A stretch of DNA of 64,000 nucleotides from Lactifluus volemus (GCA_022376515.1 WTXI01000006.1:806001-870000), one strand, 5' to 3'; positions 46,189-58,875 are shown, counted from the stretch's first letter. The notes: generated from the letters alone by a model not told the origin. A program made the numbers and translations.

Positions 46189-46589
46189 CGGATACGCGGA
46201 CTTGGCGCTGATGTGGGCGATGCCCAATGCATGCTAGGGGTAACGTCACCACTAACTATGGGTCTATGAGTCGGCTGTGTCGAGGAGTTTTCGGCGACCG
46301 TGATATCAATTACGTATGTACAAAGAAGTGGTTAACGGGCTACCTAGGAATAATTGGTTTATATTTTTACATGCCGAGTTGAATATTTAACTTATGCCAT
46401 ACAGCTGGCCCCCAGACACTTTGAGATCAAAGTAATCAATCGGAAGTATATTTTATTGGGAGTCAATTTCCCTAAACAGGGATGTGGTGAGCAACACCTT
46501 TCTGCAACCATTTCGACTTTTTTTTTTCTTTCATCATCCCTTCCATCGCCTACCGTTTGCATCACGAACTTTAGCCCACCTAATTCAAC
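46189..46589. other. intergenic, MARVEL-like gene 3 to UBC8
   Basis: 401 bases, AT-rich at 46320-46460, with a T run near 46508-46520. No supported coding sequence. Confidence 0.4.
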
Positions 46590-47481
46590 ATGATGAGTCC
46601 TTTCGTCTGTTCTCTCCAGTCTACTCGTCGTCTTGACAGTATCTCAATTTCTACAGCACTCCTAAACGCCGTATCGAGACCGATGTGATGAAATGTGCGT
46701 GCATTTAGGAATGACAAACGTCTCTCTCTCTCCTCTTAATAACTTCTTGTGCTATCAGGCTAATGTCAGATTATGAAGTGACATTGGTGAACGATAGCAT
46801 GCAGGATTCTACGTCTGGTTCTATGGCCCAAGCGAAAGTGTGCATTCCCTCTCTTTGCATTCCTCTGAATTCCCACTCACCATGACCGTGTACGGCACTT
46901 AGCTCCATTCGCAGACGGAATTTGGAAGATCCACGTAGAACTGCCCGATCAGTATCCGTTCAAATCGCCCAGTATTGGCTTTATGAACAAGATCTTCCAC
47001 CCCAACATTGATGAGCTGTGCGGAAGTTTTCTGCACGAGCTTGTAGAGTGGCCCTGACCCTACTGATGCATTCAGAAGCGGCTCTGTTTGTTTGGACGTG
47101 ATCAATCAGACATGGTCGCCCATGTTCGGTGAGCTAGCTTCCATTGAGAGAGCATGGCAACGAAACGCCCCACTGAGCTGTTTACGTCATAGACATGATC
47201 AATATTTTTGAAGTGTTTTTGCCCCAGCTATTGAGATACCCTAATCCAAGCGACCCACTAAACGGTGAGGCTGCTGCGTTACTCATGCGCCACCCAAAGG
47301 AGTACGAGCAAAGGGTCAAGGGTACGTGCAGACTTGGCTGTTCCGGCCGTGACTCACATGACTCGCAGAATATGTGCAACGGTACGCAACCAAGGAAGCG
47401 GCTAACAAGAATACCGGGGAAGAGGAAGACGAGGATGCAGAAATGAGTGAAGTGGGGAGCATCAGTGAACCTGGTGAATGA
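46590..47481 (+). CDS. UBC8: ubiquitin-conjugating enzyme E2, UBC8/UBE2H type (two apparent frameshifts)
   Basis: E2 that in yeast drives glucose-induced degradation of gluconeogenic enzymes with the GID ligase, and in animals works with CTLH. Conserved blocks: [71 protein letters not shown], the catalytic [12 protein letters not shown], then [20 protein letters not shown] and an acidic C-terminal extension typical of UBE2H ([12 protein letters not shown]), TGA 47479-47481. Two single-base losses are likely. One is at about 46691 (GAAAT), needed for a Met-Lys-Met-Leu join across the next intron. The other is at about 46805 (CAGGATTC), needed for QEFYVWF. The start exon is uncertain; tandem ATGs at 46590 and 46593 are the best candidates. 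Confidence 0.88.
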
Positions 47482-47856
47482 TCAACTGACTTTTCTCTCT
47501 CTCTCTCATCGTGCAAGTTCCCCTTCATCTCACCACCACTTTTCAATCCCGGTCTTAGTCCGTAGAACCGCTACCATCTCGACTCAGGTTAGACGCCTCC
47601 TTGGAATATTGTATCATCATGATCGTCCCATCACTCCATTTTTTTCACTTTCACAATTACCGCCCGATTCATAGTTGCGCTTTTCGGATGTCCTTACCCA
47701 GGCTGGGTATATATAATTTCTGTTCCTTGTTTCGCCTTAGTTTGTATGTAGTAGTATTCATCAAGTTCATTACTGTTTGCGCATTCCGGTTAAGGAAATG
47801 TGCGATGGACGGTATGATAAGAGCGATACGGTACGGAAAGCCTTTCCGCGTGTACG
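47482..47856. other. convergent intergenic region, UBC8 / THOC5
   Basis: 375 bases between two stop codons. A TATATATAA string at about 47707-47715 sits between converging genes, so it is more likely part of a 3' end than a promoter. No gene recognised. Confidence 0.4.
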
Positions 47857-48643
47857 TTAGCTCGGATTGGGCGTCATATGGGGCGAATTTGCAACTGCCG
47901 GAACGAGCTCCTCAACCTTCTTGCCAATTTCAGATGCGGTCTAGGTAAGTGAATCATGGATAAGAAGGGGTTCCAGAAGCGAAGGGAGAGAAGATATTAC
48001 CTTGAGAAGGGCCTCGATCTGCACTTTTACGCTTTCCATAGTAGCAGCCTGGACTTTTGAAGTTTTGAGTAGTTCCTCCTTCTCTTGCGCAAGCTCTTTG
48101 ACCTTTCGGTCAAGTCTGGCAGGAAGGTGAGTATGGGATCAACCACAGCCTATAAGAAACGGTGGGACCTTTGACGTTCAACAAGCTCGAACCCGAGCCG
48201 ATTAAGCATGAGTTGATGTTCGTCTGATAAGACATCTTCCGTGTGGGCTTCTGGGGGAGAGAGCTCTATGAATTGTTCGACCGAATACATCTGTATGTCC
48301 TGGTACACGGAGCTAGAGGGTAGATGAGCCAGGGGGCCGATTGGGATCGGAAGAGTACGTACGCAAACTGTCGACACTTGTCAATCTCACGCTCTAGATG
48401 ACGTTTCTCGTAGAGGAGATTTTGGAGACGGAGGTGGGTCTGGTCCATATCGTGTCTAGCGTCAGCGGTGATTTGTTTATGGGCGCGAGCAGCCGCGTTG
48501 GCATCGCGATTGAGGGCTTTTAGGCGAGCGAAGAGGGCACCTGCACGAATATGGATAGTTGCAGGATCATCATCGATTGGAAAAGTGTCAATTGCGAGCT
48601 GACGAAGCCCGTCGATGACGCTGTCGGCGGGAGGTGATTGCAT
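47857..48643 (-). CDS. THOC5: THO complex subunit 5-like protein (FMIP family)
   Basis: THO couples transcription to mRNA export. ATG 48641-48643 starts MQSPPADSVIDGLRQLAIDT. The family signature follows: a helix ending THLRLQNLLYEKRHLEREID, then KCRQFASVYQDIQMYSVEQF, IELSPPEAH, DEHQLMLNRLGFELVERQ and a coiled coil LDRKVKELAQEKEELLKTS. The protein ends with TASEIGKKVEELVPAVANSP and stop TAA 47857-47859. Four exons join in phase. At about 215 residues it keeps only the N-terminal THOC5 core; the animal protein is about three times longer, while short forms are known in fungi. It lies back to back with G6PD, 120 bases between starts. Confidence 0.85.
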
Positions 48644-48763
48644 TAAAGGTCAGAACCGGTCCGGCCCGGTTTCTCTTCTCGGCTTAACAATCCATCACAC
48701 ACACAGCTCAACTCTCATCGTACCACTCACTCACTCACACCACCTACTCACTCATACTTTCTC
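48644..48763. promoter_or_regulatory. compact divergent promoter, THOC5 / G6PD, with CACTCA repeats
   Basis: 120 bases between outward-facing ATGs. The right half (48724-48760) is built of imperfect CACTCA/CTCACTCA repeats directly before the G6PD start. Confidence 0.45.
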
Positions 48764-50759
48764 ATGCCTCAACACCGCCATCGGGGCTCGGTAGTGGTCG
48801 TACCAGTGACCACACAGCCCTATGAACTCAGAGATAACACGATCATCATAGGTCAGTAGTTCAACTCTCGTAACTCACTTCCCATTACTCACGCCCCACA
48901 CCACATCCCCCAGTCTTCGGTGCTTCTGGTGATCTCGCAAAGAAGAAGGTCTGTCTGTACAGTCTCTTCGTCCCTTCTTGTCGCCAATCGCCCTTCCTCC
49001 CCCGGCACAGACATTCCCGGCACTCTTCGGGTTATATCGCGACGGTTTCCTACCCGAGGGCGCTAAGATCGTCGGCTATGCACGGACAAAGATGGACGAG
49101 GCAGAATATCACAAACGGGCTACTTCATACATTAAAAATCCTGGTGATAGCCAAGCCATTGCCGAAAAGATTGAAGAGTTCAAAAATCTCAGCACTTATG
49201 TGTCCGGTGGTTATGAGGATGACGCCTCGTTCCAAGCCCTCGAGGAACACCTCAAGGTGATCGAAGCTACTTACAAAGCAGGAGAACGTCATCGCGTATT
49301 CTACCTCGCGTTGCCACCTTCAGTCTTCATTCCTGTTGCCGAGCACATCAAAAAACACAACTATTCCGTTGGCGGTGTCAACCGCATCATCGTTGAGAAG
49401 CCCTTTGGAAAGGATCTCGAGTCATCTCGCGAGCTTCTTGGCTCACTCAAGCAATACTGGACCGAGGATGAAACCTTCCGGATCGATCACTACCTTGGCA
49501 AGGAGATGGTCAAGAACATTCTTGTCCTTCGTTTCGCCAACGTGGGACTGAGCGCTGCTTGGGATAAGAATTCCATCTCCAACGTCCAAATCACATTCAA
49601 GGAGCCTTTCGGAACTGAGGGCCGCGGTGGTTACTTTGATGAATTCGGCATCATTCGGGATATCCTACAGAACCGTGTGTGGACCTCTTTCCCCCTTGTA
49701 ATGTGGCACTGACTTGGTGAACATATGCAAGATCTGCTACAAGTACTCAGCGTCTTGGCTATGGAGCGGCCAGTTTCCTTTGCAGCCGAGGACGTCCGTG
49801 ACGAAAAGGTACATCCTGAATAAGATGTCGTCATCATGCAGAACCTCCTTACCTCCACGCTAGGTCAAAGTTCTCCGCGCAATTCAGCCGATCGTGCAAG
49901 AAGACGTCCTCCTCGGCCAATACGTGGCTGCCAACGGAAAACCAGGCTACCTTGATGACTCTACTGTCCCACCAAATTCCACGTGTCCAACCTTTGCCGC
50001 GACGACGTTGTTTATTAATAATCCGCGTTGGGAAGGTGTCCCCTTTATCCTTAAGGCCGGAAAAGGTGAATATTCATCTAAAATACGAACCTTGGACGAT
50101 GCTTCGATTTAACGACTCCCCCCCTTTTTTTTTCATTATTATCACAGCGCTGAATGAAGCAAAGGTGGAAGTGCGGATCCAGTTCAGGGATGTCACCCAG
50201 GGTATCTTCCAGAACATCTCGCGCAACGAGCTCGTGCTGCGCATCCAGCCCTCCGAGGCCGTCTACCTCAAGCTGAACACTAAAGCTCCCGGTCTATACA
50301 TGCGCACCCTGCCGACCGAAATGGATCTGACATACAAACGACGGTTTGCGGACGAGAAGATCCCTGAAGCGTACGAGGCGCTCATCCTCGACGCGCTCAA
50401 GGGCGATCACTCCAACTTTGTCCGTCATGACGAGCTCGACTACGCTTGGAAGGTAAGGCCCTTCCCACTTTTCCATCTTCATCCACAAGATGTTCACAAT
50501 TATATAGATCTTCACGCCCATCTTGCACTGGATAGATGGAAAGGACGGACCGCGACCTAAACCCTTGCCCTATCCATATGGCTCACGGGGACCCAAGGAA
50601 ATCGACGAGTATATTCGAAAGCGCGGTTATGAACGATTGCCGGAAGAATAGTGCGTCTTTTTTTTCCCCTTCTTTTTTACACTTTTTTTTGGGGCACCCT
50701 CCCAAAGTGTTGTTGACACCATTTTGGCGTGCAGCACGTGGCCCGTCACAAATTTGTGA
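48764..50759 (+). CDS. ZWF1: glucose-6-phosphate 1-dehydrogenase
   Basis: First enzyme of the oxidative pentose phosphate pathway, making NADPH in the cytosol. ATG 48764 starts [15 protein letters not shown]. The dinucleotide fold is [12 protein letters not shown] (over two introns), the active-site signature [11 protein letters not shown], and the substrate region [17 protein letters not shown]. Later blocks include [31 protein letters not shown] and a C-terminal [18 protein letters not shown]. The last exon completes TWPVTNL, stop TGA 50757-50759. All introns are in phase, including the final one (about 50650-50733). Length about 515 residues is normal. No damage. Confidence 0.96.
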
Positions 50760-51361
50760 GTTTATAGAGGTTGGGAGAGTAACGGCGAGGTGGGAGGGAT
50801 CGGCTATGATCCATCTATGAGCATACAGAAGTCTTTTTTCGAAGCACGGCCATGCCGCGTGTACGTGTATCTGAATGAATGGACTCGGAAAGGAAAGAAG
50901 AAAAAGAAGAAGAGAGCAAGTTCTAGATCCGCAAGCATGTTTGTAATGATTCATGTACTACTATAGTCTAACGTCCGAGGCATTATTTTCTCATGTCATT
51001 CTCTGCGATTGGCACTCGACGCTTTGCAATGAACTATGAAGTTCAGTTTCTTTTTACTAAAAGTTCTATGCTGTAACATACATATCCTGGGGTAAAAACA
51101 AGTGGGGATTTGGCGGGTAAAAAAAAGAGATGGGTGCACCAGGGTAATAAGACGATCTTTCTTAAGAGGGGAAGACACGAGCGGATAGGGTGCAAGAGAT
51201 TGATAAATGCACGACACATGGTAAGTGGGAAAAAAAAAAGTCGTTTGTCGGCCGCACGGAGGCGAGGGTGAGGCAAGCAATGCGTCGTGAAAATGTCCGA
51301 AGCATGCTCAAGACGGGGCTTGAAACCGTAGGGGTCGCAACCAACATGACTGGTACAGTAG
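50760..51361. other. convergent intergenic region, G6PD / RING-LON gene
   Basis: 602 bases between stop codons, with poly-A/poly-G purine tracts on the + strand near 50888-50915 and 51226-51240. Open frames on the minus strand are low-complexity and have no support. Confidence 0.4.
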
Positions 51362-53421
51362 TCATGTAATAATGCAACCGTTCGTGAACCACCTAGGGAA
51401 TGGTGTCAGGTCAGGACCAAACATTGCACAGCACGCTCCATTGGGTACGTTGGCTCCACGAACCAGTTTCTGTTCAACTGCTCAATCCAGTGAACCACCA
51501 GACGCAGGCGGAGCAGGGGCGATTTGACCGGTAAAAGTTTGGCCTTTTCCATGTCTTCGATAGGCAGCACCTGTGGATCGTCTTGATCAGCGATCGTGCG
51601 TAGATAGATATGGCATTGAAATCGACAAGAGGGAATGCTGACCATGGCCATCCAGTAGCTGACGGAGGTGGGGTCATCGGGCATAGGACCATGTATTTGA
51701 GTGAACCTGTTCAACCTTTGCAAGACCCACGGCGCCGCCCCGCGTTGGATCTGGTTCAAAAAGGCATGACATACGTCTACAAGCTCTTGTACTTCCTGTG
51801 CACACGAACTAACTAGTTCTGCATCGCTTGATGTCGATGGAATGGTAACAATCGACGCAGGGTTTAGCAATGTTTGTAAGTCAGCCTCGCAGTTTGATAC
51901 TTGGGGAACTGGGGGCAGAATCGAGGACAAGTTGTCAGGGATGACAGGATAGAGTGAGGGGTAGTCAGAAATGCTATCCAAAAAAAGGGTTGTAAACAAA
52001 GAAAGTAAACGGAAATGGCCAAGGGTGCAGAACGCACCATTCTATTCTCGCGACCATATAGCCATCCATTGTACCGCGTTCCATGATTCGGAAACGATAG
52101 ATGCCCCAGGTCTCGACCCTGCTGCTACCGTCCGGTTGCATCCTGACTTTCCTGATCTCCAGCATGGTGCCAAACTCGTTACCGGGGGATCGACCACCAG
52201 CGGTAGACTGTGGCATGATCATCCCAAAACACGGGAAAGATTTCTTCTCTAGACAGCGCCGGAGCATGAGGCGGTATCTATGAGGGTTTAGCCGGATTTA
52301 TGTAAAGAACTAAGATCGGAAGAGACGTGCCGAGGCTCATGGAAGTGCAAGTCGGTTGGCAGGCCTGGAAACGACAGTTGACTGACGAAGATTGGCGTAT
52401 CTAGACGTGCGTGACGCTCTTCTTGTTCAATCACGCGCCCGCGTTCTGCGTAGGCCTCTGGAAAGGCCTTGAGAACTGAGGGAAACCGAATGTGCTGTTG
52501 AGTGTTATGAAAAAAGAGAGAGAAGAGACGCACTGATAGAGAAGATCGTTTTGTTGAATGGGTGATCCTGGAAGTAGGAGAATCCAGGCAAGTCGTGTCG
52601 ACAGAGCGGGCATTGGTTGCCGTGGTCTAAGGAACGGTAAAGACACTTTGTACAGAAGGTCTGAGCACGAGATGGAGAGAAGAGTTAATAGGGGAGGAGA
52701 ATGAGAAAGAAAAGAGATGTCACATGTTGGCAAGGAGACGTTATGGGTTGGTAGAGGAGCATGAGACAGATCTCACAAGTCAGCTCATTGAACAACTCCT
52801 TTTTGAAGAGATCGGCGGACTGAGCTGGGGCGTCTAATCGTCTCGGTGGGGGAAACTGTTTCCGCCGTCTCTTTCTGGCACCAGGTCGGACCGAATCTTG
52901 CTGAGATGCATCGGAGCTTATTTGGGGAGGGATCGAGGACTCGGAGGAGGGTTCATCTGTGCTAGGACCGGCGGGAGACGGGTGGGTGTTCAAGATCTCC
53001 TCGTCCGTTTGCGAATCACTATCAGAACCAGAGTAAAGAATTGAAGGACGTTCAGTGTGTTCGTATCGATGGATGATGCTAGAAAGTTTGTTAATGGTAA
53101 CGTCAGTGCGAGAGTCGGGGATAGTCTCAATGGCAGTAGAGGCACGGTCGAGGTGAGGACCGACTGGGGGATAGAAAGTGATACGTGAAGAAGAAGGAAT
53201 ATTAGGGGGAGAAAGAGGATCAATGGGAGAGGCATTGCAACCTGGAAGAGGACATGGTGTCAGTCGAAGGCGCTGGGTAGGCAAGTGATCTTGGGATTGG
53301 AATGAATTGAGAGATGTTTTGCACAGAGGGAGTGACCACAGAAGAGAGTGATGGGAGCGACTAGAAGAGATTGGGGGGGACAGAGGGGACAGTATAAGAG
53401 AGAGAGGAGATGAGAGGGCAT
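51362..53421 (-). CDS. RING-finger and LON N-domain protein (LONRF-like; one apparent frameshift)
   Basis: Probable E3 ubiquitin ligase. A first RING-like half has LLYCPLCPPQSL and LFCGHSLCAKHL, closed by CPLPGC. A Ser/Pro-rich linker and KRRRKQFPPPRRLD follow. The second, canonical RING is CEICLMLLYQPITSPCQH then TFCTKCLYRSLDHGNQCPLC. The LON substrate-binding domain begins ETPIFVSQLSFPGLPT-like (52420-52330) and continues YRLMLRRCLEKKSFPCFGM, NEFGTMLEIRKVRMQPDG and WGIYRFRIMERG. It ends WWFTNGCIIT, TGA 51362-51364, after a last intron. One base seems lost at about 53285 (ATCACTTG) between the first RING's His and its last Cys pair. The start at 53421 is the first in-frame ATG; an upstream non-ATG frame is open. 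Confidence 0.85.
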
Positions 53422-53702
53422 GAGATGGGAAGAAGGGGAAGGTGTTGGGATGTTGTTATTGGTGGTGGCCAAGGGATGTGAATTGAGTTGTTGAATGGGG
53501 GCATTATTGTTAATCTTGAGTGCCTTTCCTTTCGAAAAATGGGGTCGGGGGTCGGGTTTGGGTTCGGGTCAAAACCAAGCAAGCTAGTAGCGGGTCGCGC
53601 TCAGTGAAAGAGTCGCGGTAAACGGAATTAGGATCAGGATCGACTCGGAGACTCGATCTGGAAGTCATCTCTGCAAGAGATCGCTTTTACCCCACAAATC
53701 TC
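53422..53702. promoter_or_regulatory. divergent promoter, RING-LON gene / STB6-like gene
   Basis: 281 bases between outward-facing ATGs. It includes a short GGTCGGG/GGTTCGGG-like run at about 53547-53570. No coding support. Confidence 0.4.
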
Positions 53703-56700
53703 ATGTCATTCTCCCCAACCCCATCATCTCATCCTCACCGTCTCCTTCTCCCCACCGTCCGTAATCCTCGTCCACCCCATTACAATGTCCCCTCTTCTTT
53801 CTCTTCCCCATCCTCTCCCTACAGATCTCCAAAGATCAAACCCTCTGCTTCAAGATCCAGTCGCACTCGCCTCGTATCCCCTCAATTTCCACCAGACCTG
53901 CATTCAACCATGACCGTTGGTCAATTCTGGCTTGGAAAGGATGCAAACTTTCAAGTCGTCCAGGAGCAACTACAACTCGAAGGTTTTCAACTATTCGCCG
54001 TCGAAAAGTGGTACGTTCTCAATCTACTATCCCTCCCCTGTCGGAGCCCAATACGAGCTAGGGTTACAGAGAGGACAAGACCTATCATCACTTTGGCCGT
54101 TTATACCGGTGATCCTCTTCACAAGGTCGCTTCACTTCTTTCGGTCCCACTGTGAATCGTCCAACTCACTTTAGTGTAGATAACCGTCACCGCTTTGACT
54201 CCCTCCTGCGCGCTTAAACCAGACGATGCCAAAGCCGAGTGGGATAGGGTGATCCGTGATTTGCGGCAAGGTGGTGCCCGACCGCGAGACGTAAGTTTAC
54301 CCTTCTCGCATACACTCGGAACTCATATTTGTCAAAGACTGAGCATGGTATTCTTATGGTCACTTCTCTCGCAAACTTTCGCTCCGATTATACCATCGTT
54401 CCCATCCCTTCTGGTTATTTCCTCGAGGCTCGCGATTTTCTATACACAAATATAAACCTACTTCGCATGGGTTGCAGTGGCAGAATGGCCCTGACGCTTC
54501 AGGCACCTAGGTAGATACGATTGCAAGTCAGATCTCTTGCAGACACTTAAACACCTTTCGTACAGGGATACTACCAAAGACCGATTCATCGCCATGTACC
54601 GCATGAACGATAAGATCAGATCCTTCGACCGCTTCAACGCCACCATACTCGAGCTTGTCAAGCTCATTCAAGCCGCTCTTTCCCTCTTTGGCATGTTTAG
54701 TCTATGCCGGGACGAATGGAATGGGCTCTTATGCGATCTTACCGTTGACGGCATTCAGCGCTGGGTAACTGAGATCGGTGAACCACTCTTGGGCGTCGAG
54801 GTAATTGTCGCCTTTCCCACAGCATTTTTAATCTGTTTTCTTCTTCTCATGTATGTAGCCGACAGAGAGAGTAGCAGACCCCGTGGTGGTATGCGCCCTT
54901 CTTAGTCAAGTCTCCCATGTCCGTGTCAAGTTGTATGCCCTCGGGTTTGGCCACGTATTGACGTTTCCCATCGTCTCATTTCGATATCTCATTCACAACA
55001 CAGATTATTCCGGAGGACCCTTTCCTCGACCCCCAGCGCTTCCTCATGGCCGTTTCTGCATTTCAGGGTCCTCGCGCTAGTTCTCCCTCCCTCATGGTCC
55101 AGCCCTTTCTTACCGACGATGTCCTCAGGGCCATTGAAACAGCGTATTCCAAATCTCGTACCACTGAACCATACAAAGTTCACCGTGTACTGCTGAACAA
55201 GCTAGATGATTTGACCACTGACCTTCGCACCTCTTCTGGGCCGATAAACATCAACCCAACGAATATAGATCAATTCATTCACTTTGCGGAGACCAAGGCC
55301 GTCAAAGATGGTGTTCCCTGTTTAAAGTACTTGTGGAGCGGACGAGCGGACATCCTTGCAATGAAGAGGAAGGACCGGCAATGGAGCGACGGAGAAGAAG
55401 ATAATGGGCGTGGCCGAGAAGGCAGGGAAAAGACGGACGAACTGTCGGCGGGTGACGAACATGATCCGTCCAAACCTTGGCCTGGAAAGCGGGTGCAGCG
55501 GAAGATCGAATCCTGGGCTGGGTGAGTGCTCCTTTATTTTTCGCAAAACAGAGCATGTTGTATAATATGTTGCTCAGGCTGAGTCGACAAATGAGGCGGA
55601 ACGTAGATACTAGCACGAGAAGCCACCGCGCAGGTCTCGTCAGTGACTCGCTATCCTGGAACCAGGATAGTCCTCCGATTCCGCGAGTTATCGTGTCTAG
55701 GTACCGTCCACTTCTACTTCTAGTTGTGTCGTTTACGTTTGGACTTTTCTTTTCAGAGACGGCGAAGATGAGGAAATTCCCAGCAGCGGCCAAGTGTCAC
55801 CTACCCGTAAACCCACTTTCCTTCCTCGCAGAGCACCTGTTCATGATGATCTGTAGTGCAATCTCAGCGCCATTACCTTGGGCTTTCTCCATCTGTCGCA
55901 GACACATCAACTTCAAATTTGTCTGATTACGAACGACGTCTGTCGGAGTTCAACAAGATTCTTCCTGGGAGGCCGTCTGCAGCTTTCCGGGTTACTAGTT
56001 GGTCTGATTCTAAAAGTGCAAGAGGCTTTGCATATCCTGAAGTAAGGGATGAGCGTATTGGGGGGAACAAGTACGACGAAACAGCCAAAGACTCATCATA
56101 TCGGTACGCAGACAAAGGAACTAAAGGAAGGAAAGGGCCATATACTATCACAAGGTGAGCTTTTGAGACCTCGGATGGACTCTCTTATACGTAGAATCTT
56201 CACCCCAGGCGAAGAAGTTTTAACGATGCTAATAAGCTGACGAGATCGCGAGTGCTTCCCATTCAGCGCATGAAAATCGACGTCGAGCTCTGTGGCCAGC
56301 TGTTGGTTATGCGGCGTCGAGAAGAACATCTCAACGGCGTCGTCGCGTGTTTACGCATCCTCACTTCCCGGCTTTCTCAAATGAACGCCTACCTTCGCGA
56401 AGACTACGAAGCGCATCAACCGGAGCTCGCCCAGGCAGAAGCGCGCACCAAGATAATTGCAGAAATCGAGGCTGCGCGCGATAAATCATACACGATGACG
56501 CAAGAAACGCAGGCTCTCTCTTACGAGGCGGCGCAATTCGACGTGCAGAACCTCTGGCATGCCGTCTCCCCGCAACGACAGAAGGTATTTGAGATGCGCT
56601 CACGTGTCTTTGACACTGGACAACGGGCCCCTCGTTCCGGAAGGTTCGATAGGGTGCTTTGGACCCTCGACGGACAGGAAACGCTCGTGGACTGGGCAGG

Positions 56701-57030
56701 ACGCACGGATGAGGAAGCAGACGAGGAGCGCGGGCTGTACGACATGCGCCTGCTGGAGGAGGATGAGGGGGGCGAAGACCGCGAACGCGAGATGATGCCT
56801 AAACACCCGCCATCATGGCTACTCAAGATGCTCGCTAGCTGGGGCAACCGCTGGGGAGCCGGATGGAAAAAGGCGGATGATGCGGGGACTAAGATGCCTC
56901 CGATCGTGGATGGGGACAAGGGCACGCTCTCACCTTCATCGGAGGGCGGCGCGACATCGCCCGTGCTCGTGCCAACCTCCCCTACCCTGGACTCTAATAA
57001 TGGATCGAATAGGCTCACACACGACCAATA
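53703..57030 (+). CDS. STB6/STB2-like protein (Sin3-associated N-terminal domain)
   Basis: Yeast Stb2 and Stb6 are Sin3-binding proteins of uncertain function. ATG 53703 starts an Arg/Ser/Pro-rich leader. The conserved domain begins LQLEGFQLFAVEKW, then RTRPIITLAVYTGDP, HGILMVTSLANFRSDYTIVP, INLLRMGCSGRMALTLQAP, ILELVKLIQAALSLFGMF and EWNGLLCDLTVDGIQRWVTE. It continues GEPLLGVEPTERVADPVVVC and a FLDPQRFLMAVSAFQGP segment resembling a peptidoglycan-binding-like helical repeat. The C-terminal third is acidic and coiled coil (LNGVVACLRILTSRLSQMNA, ARDKSYTMTQETQALSYEAA), and the stop is TAA 57028-57030. About ten introns; those I checked are in phase. Matching the family from memory is good but the biochemical role is unknown. 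Confidence 0.8.
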
Positions 57031-57131
57031 ATGGCTCCTCTTTATTTCCTTCTTCCGATGGAAAGCATATGGATCATCCAAGATAGGTAGTACTGTATAC
57101 ATTGCACAGCTGGTATGGACTCCCATGAGTT

Positions 57132-58746
57132 TTATTTTCTGACCACCTTTCCCTGTGTCTTGCGCAGATTGCGCTTGCGATCGCGGTCCAAGAGCTAGTG
57201 GATGGATGACGTGTGAACAGAAAGAAAATAAAAAGGGACCAAGCCAAGAGTAGTAGGGAGTGTACCTTCTGCTGTTCCGCGGCACTCAAGTTGGCAATGC
57301 GCTCCTCCTCAGCTCTGCGTTTGGCAGCGAGTTTGGCCTCCGCAGCCTCCTCACGAGCGTCCCGCTCGGCCTCATCTTTGAGCGTCTTTGCAAAATCTTC
57401 ACGCGTCTTCTTTAGCTTGCTTTTCGTCTCCGGGCGAAGGTTAACCTTCTCGAGAGCATCAATAAGACCGAACAGAGCGGAGACAAGCGGCGCGGAGCGG
57501 CGATGCGTGACGGCGGAGGGACGACCAGAGAAAGGGTGACATGCTTTTCTTTATTTGAAGGGGTGACGCTGGGACGGACACGGGGTTGGTCGGTGATCTG
57601 CGAGTCAGCTATTCAGTGGCATTTCAGAAAACGAGACTCCGAGGTACGGGACGAACCGAGAGGGAGCGGAAATAGGGCTGGATTTTGGGGTTTTTGAGCG
57701 CTTCTAGGACCGGCCCTGCGATCTTGAGCACGTTCTCTGTGACATCGGCGTATTCTGTCGTGGCGCCGTTGAGCTAACGATAATGTGCCATCGATCGACT
57801 CACCGCTCATGATAACTATGTTGGGAGGTAGCTGCGCACTCTCCGAAGTCTTTGTGAATGTCTGTTGATTGGCGGCGCTTAGAACGGCCCATCGGCGGTG
57901 AAGAGGGAGGAAGGGGGAGAGAAAGAGAGGAAATGCCCCGGTGGCGTGCTCACAAGGTCCCACCGATCGTTCTTGATAGACTTGGCCTCGTCCTTCACGA
58001 CGAGACCCCACACGAAATCTGGGACTGCCACGGTCGGGTGCAGCTTAAAGTCGAGCGTGACGTTGTCTTTGGGAGAGTAGAGCAAGTCGACGAGCCCATA
58101 TACGATCTGGTACGCGAGCTGTAGCAGTCGTGACGCGGTCGGAGAGTCAAGACGGTGTGCAAGGACGCGACGTTGCGTCTGCCGGTAGAAAAGTTGAAGA
58201 AATCCGAGTATCCATCGGCGGTTAGGTCGCCCGCGGTGGGACGCGAGAACTGCTTCTCGAGGATGTCCATGTGCGCGTTCAGCCTGTGGGGTAGTGAGTT
58301 GGGGATTACACGTCATAAATCGCGAGAAGAGGAAAAGAAGGCGCCGACCCGACCGACCCACGAAGGGACCAGCGCCATCGGACGCGAAGAAATTGTATTG
58401 CTAATGGGACGAACCAGGTCTTGGCCTTGGACAAATTAATTTTACTCCCAACCCAGAAGAACGCGATATAGAATATCACGGCCGCCAGAAAGAACACCTC
58501 ATTTTTGAAGTCTTGTATTTTTATTTTTTCACATTTGTTAAGAAAACAGGAAGGGAACGGCGGTTGGAGCTGCGTATTTAGTTGTACAGTAGACTTGAAA
58601 GAATGAATGGACTCACAGGCGGGTCGAAAGACAAAGTATTTCCAGCTGTATTCTAGGCCGTCGTACTCGTCATCGAGAGGTGGTGGGGGTGGAGGTGTGA
58701 GAGCCTGTGCTAAATTTTTCAGGAGCTCTGATGCCATGGATGCCAT
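57132..58746 (-). CDS. CCDC47: CCDC47-family ER membrane protein (PAT complex subunit, DUF1682)
   Basis: Human CCDC47 binds Asterix and assists insertion of multi-pass proteins at the ER translocon; it is also linked to ER calcium. ATG 58744-58746 (MASMASELLKNLAQALTPPP), then DDEYDGLEYSWKYFVFRPAC, one membrane segment EVFFLAAVIFYIAFFWVGSK, and AKTWFVPLAIQFL. The lumenal/cytosolic core follows (DGYSDFFNFSTGRRNVASLH, FKLHPTVAVPDFVWGLVVKD, LPPNIVIMSEYADVTENVLK). The C-terminus is a Glu/Lys/Arg coiled coil ending LRKTQGKVVRK, TAA 57132-57134. The final basic helix is typical of the family. Junctions checked are in phase. Its start is 129 bases from COX8. With EMC10 at the other end, two ER insertase factors fall in this window, probably by chance. 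Confidence 0.88.
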
Positions 58747-58875
58747 GGCTTTCTCGTTGGTCTGACGCCTTCGCTCGAGCTCACGACTTTACCGCCGGTG
58801 TTGCCGTTCGGGTGTGGTTCGGTGTTTTTCACACACTTACTTCTCTCTCACAGCATCGACTTGTCTTGTCATATA
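58747..58875. promoter_or_regulatory. compact divergent promoter, CCDC47 / COX8
   Basis: 129 bases between outward-facing ATGs. It contains CACACACTTACTTCTCTCTCACAG-like pyrimidine sequence on the + strand at about 58830-58855, directly before COX8. Confidence 0.45.

Noticed and set aside
47700..47720. TATATATAA as a promoter
   Set aside because: It lies between the converging 3' ends of UBC8 and THOC5, so it is more likely part of an AT-rich 3' end.
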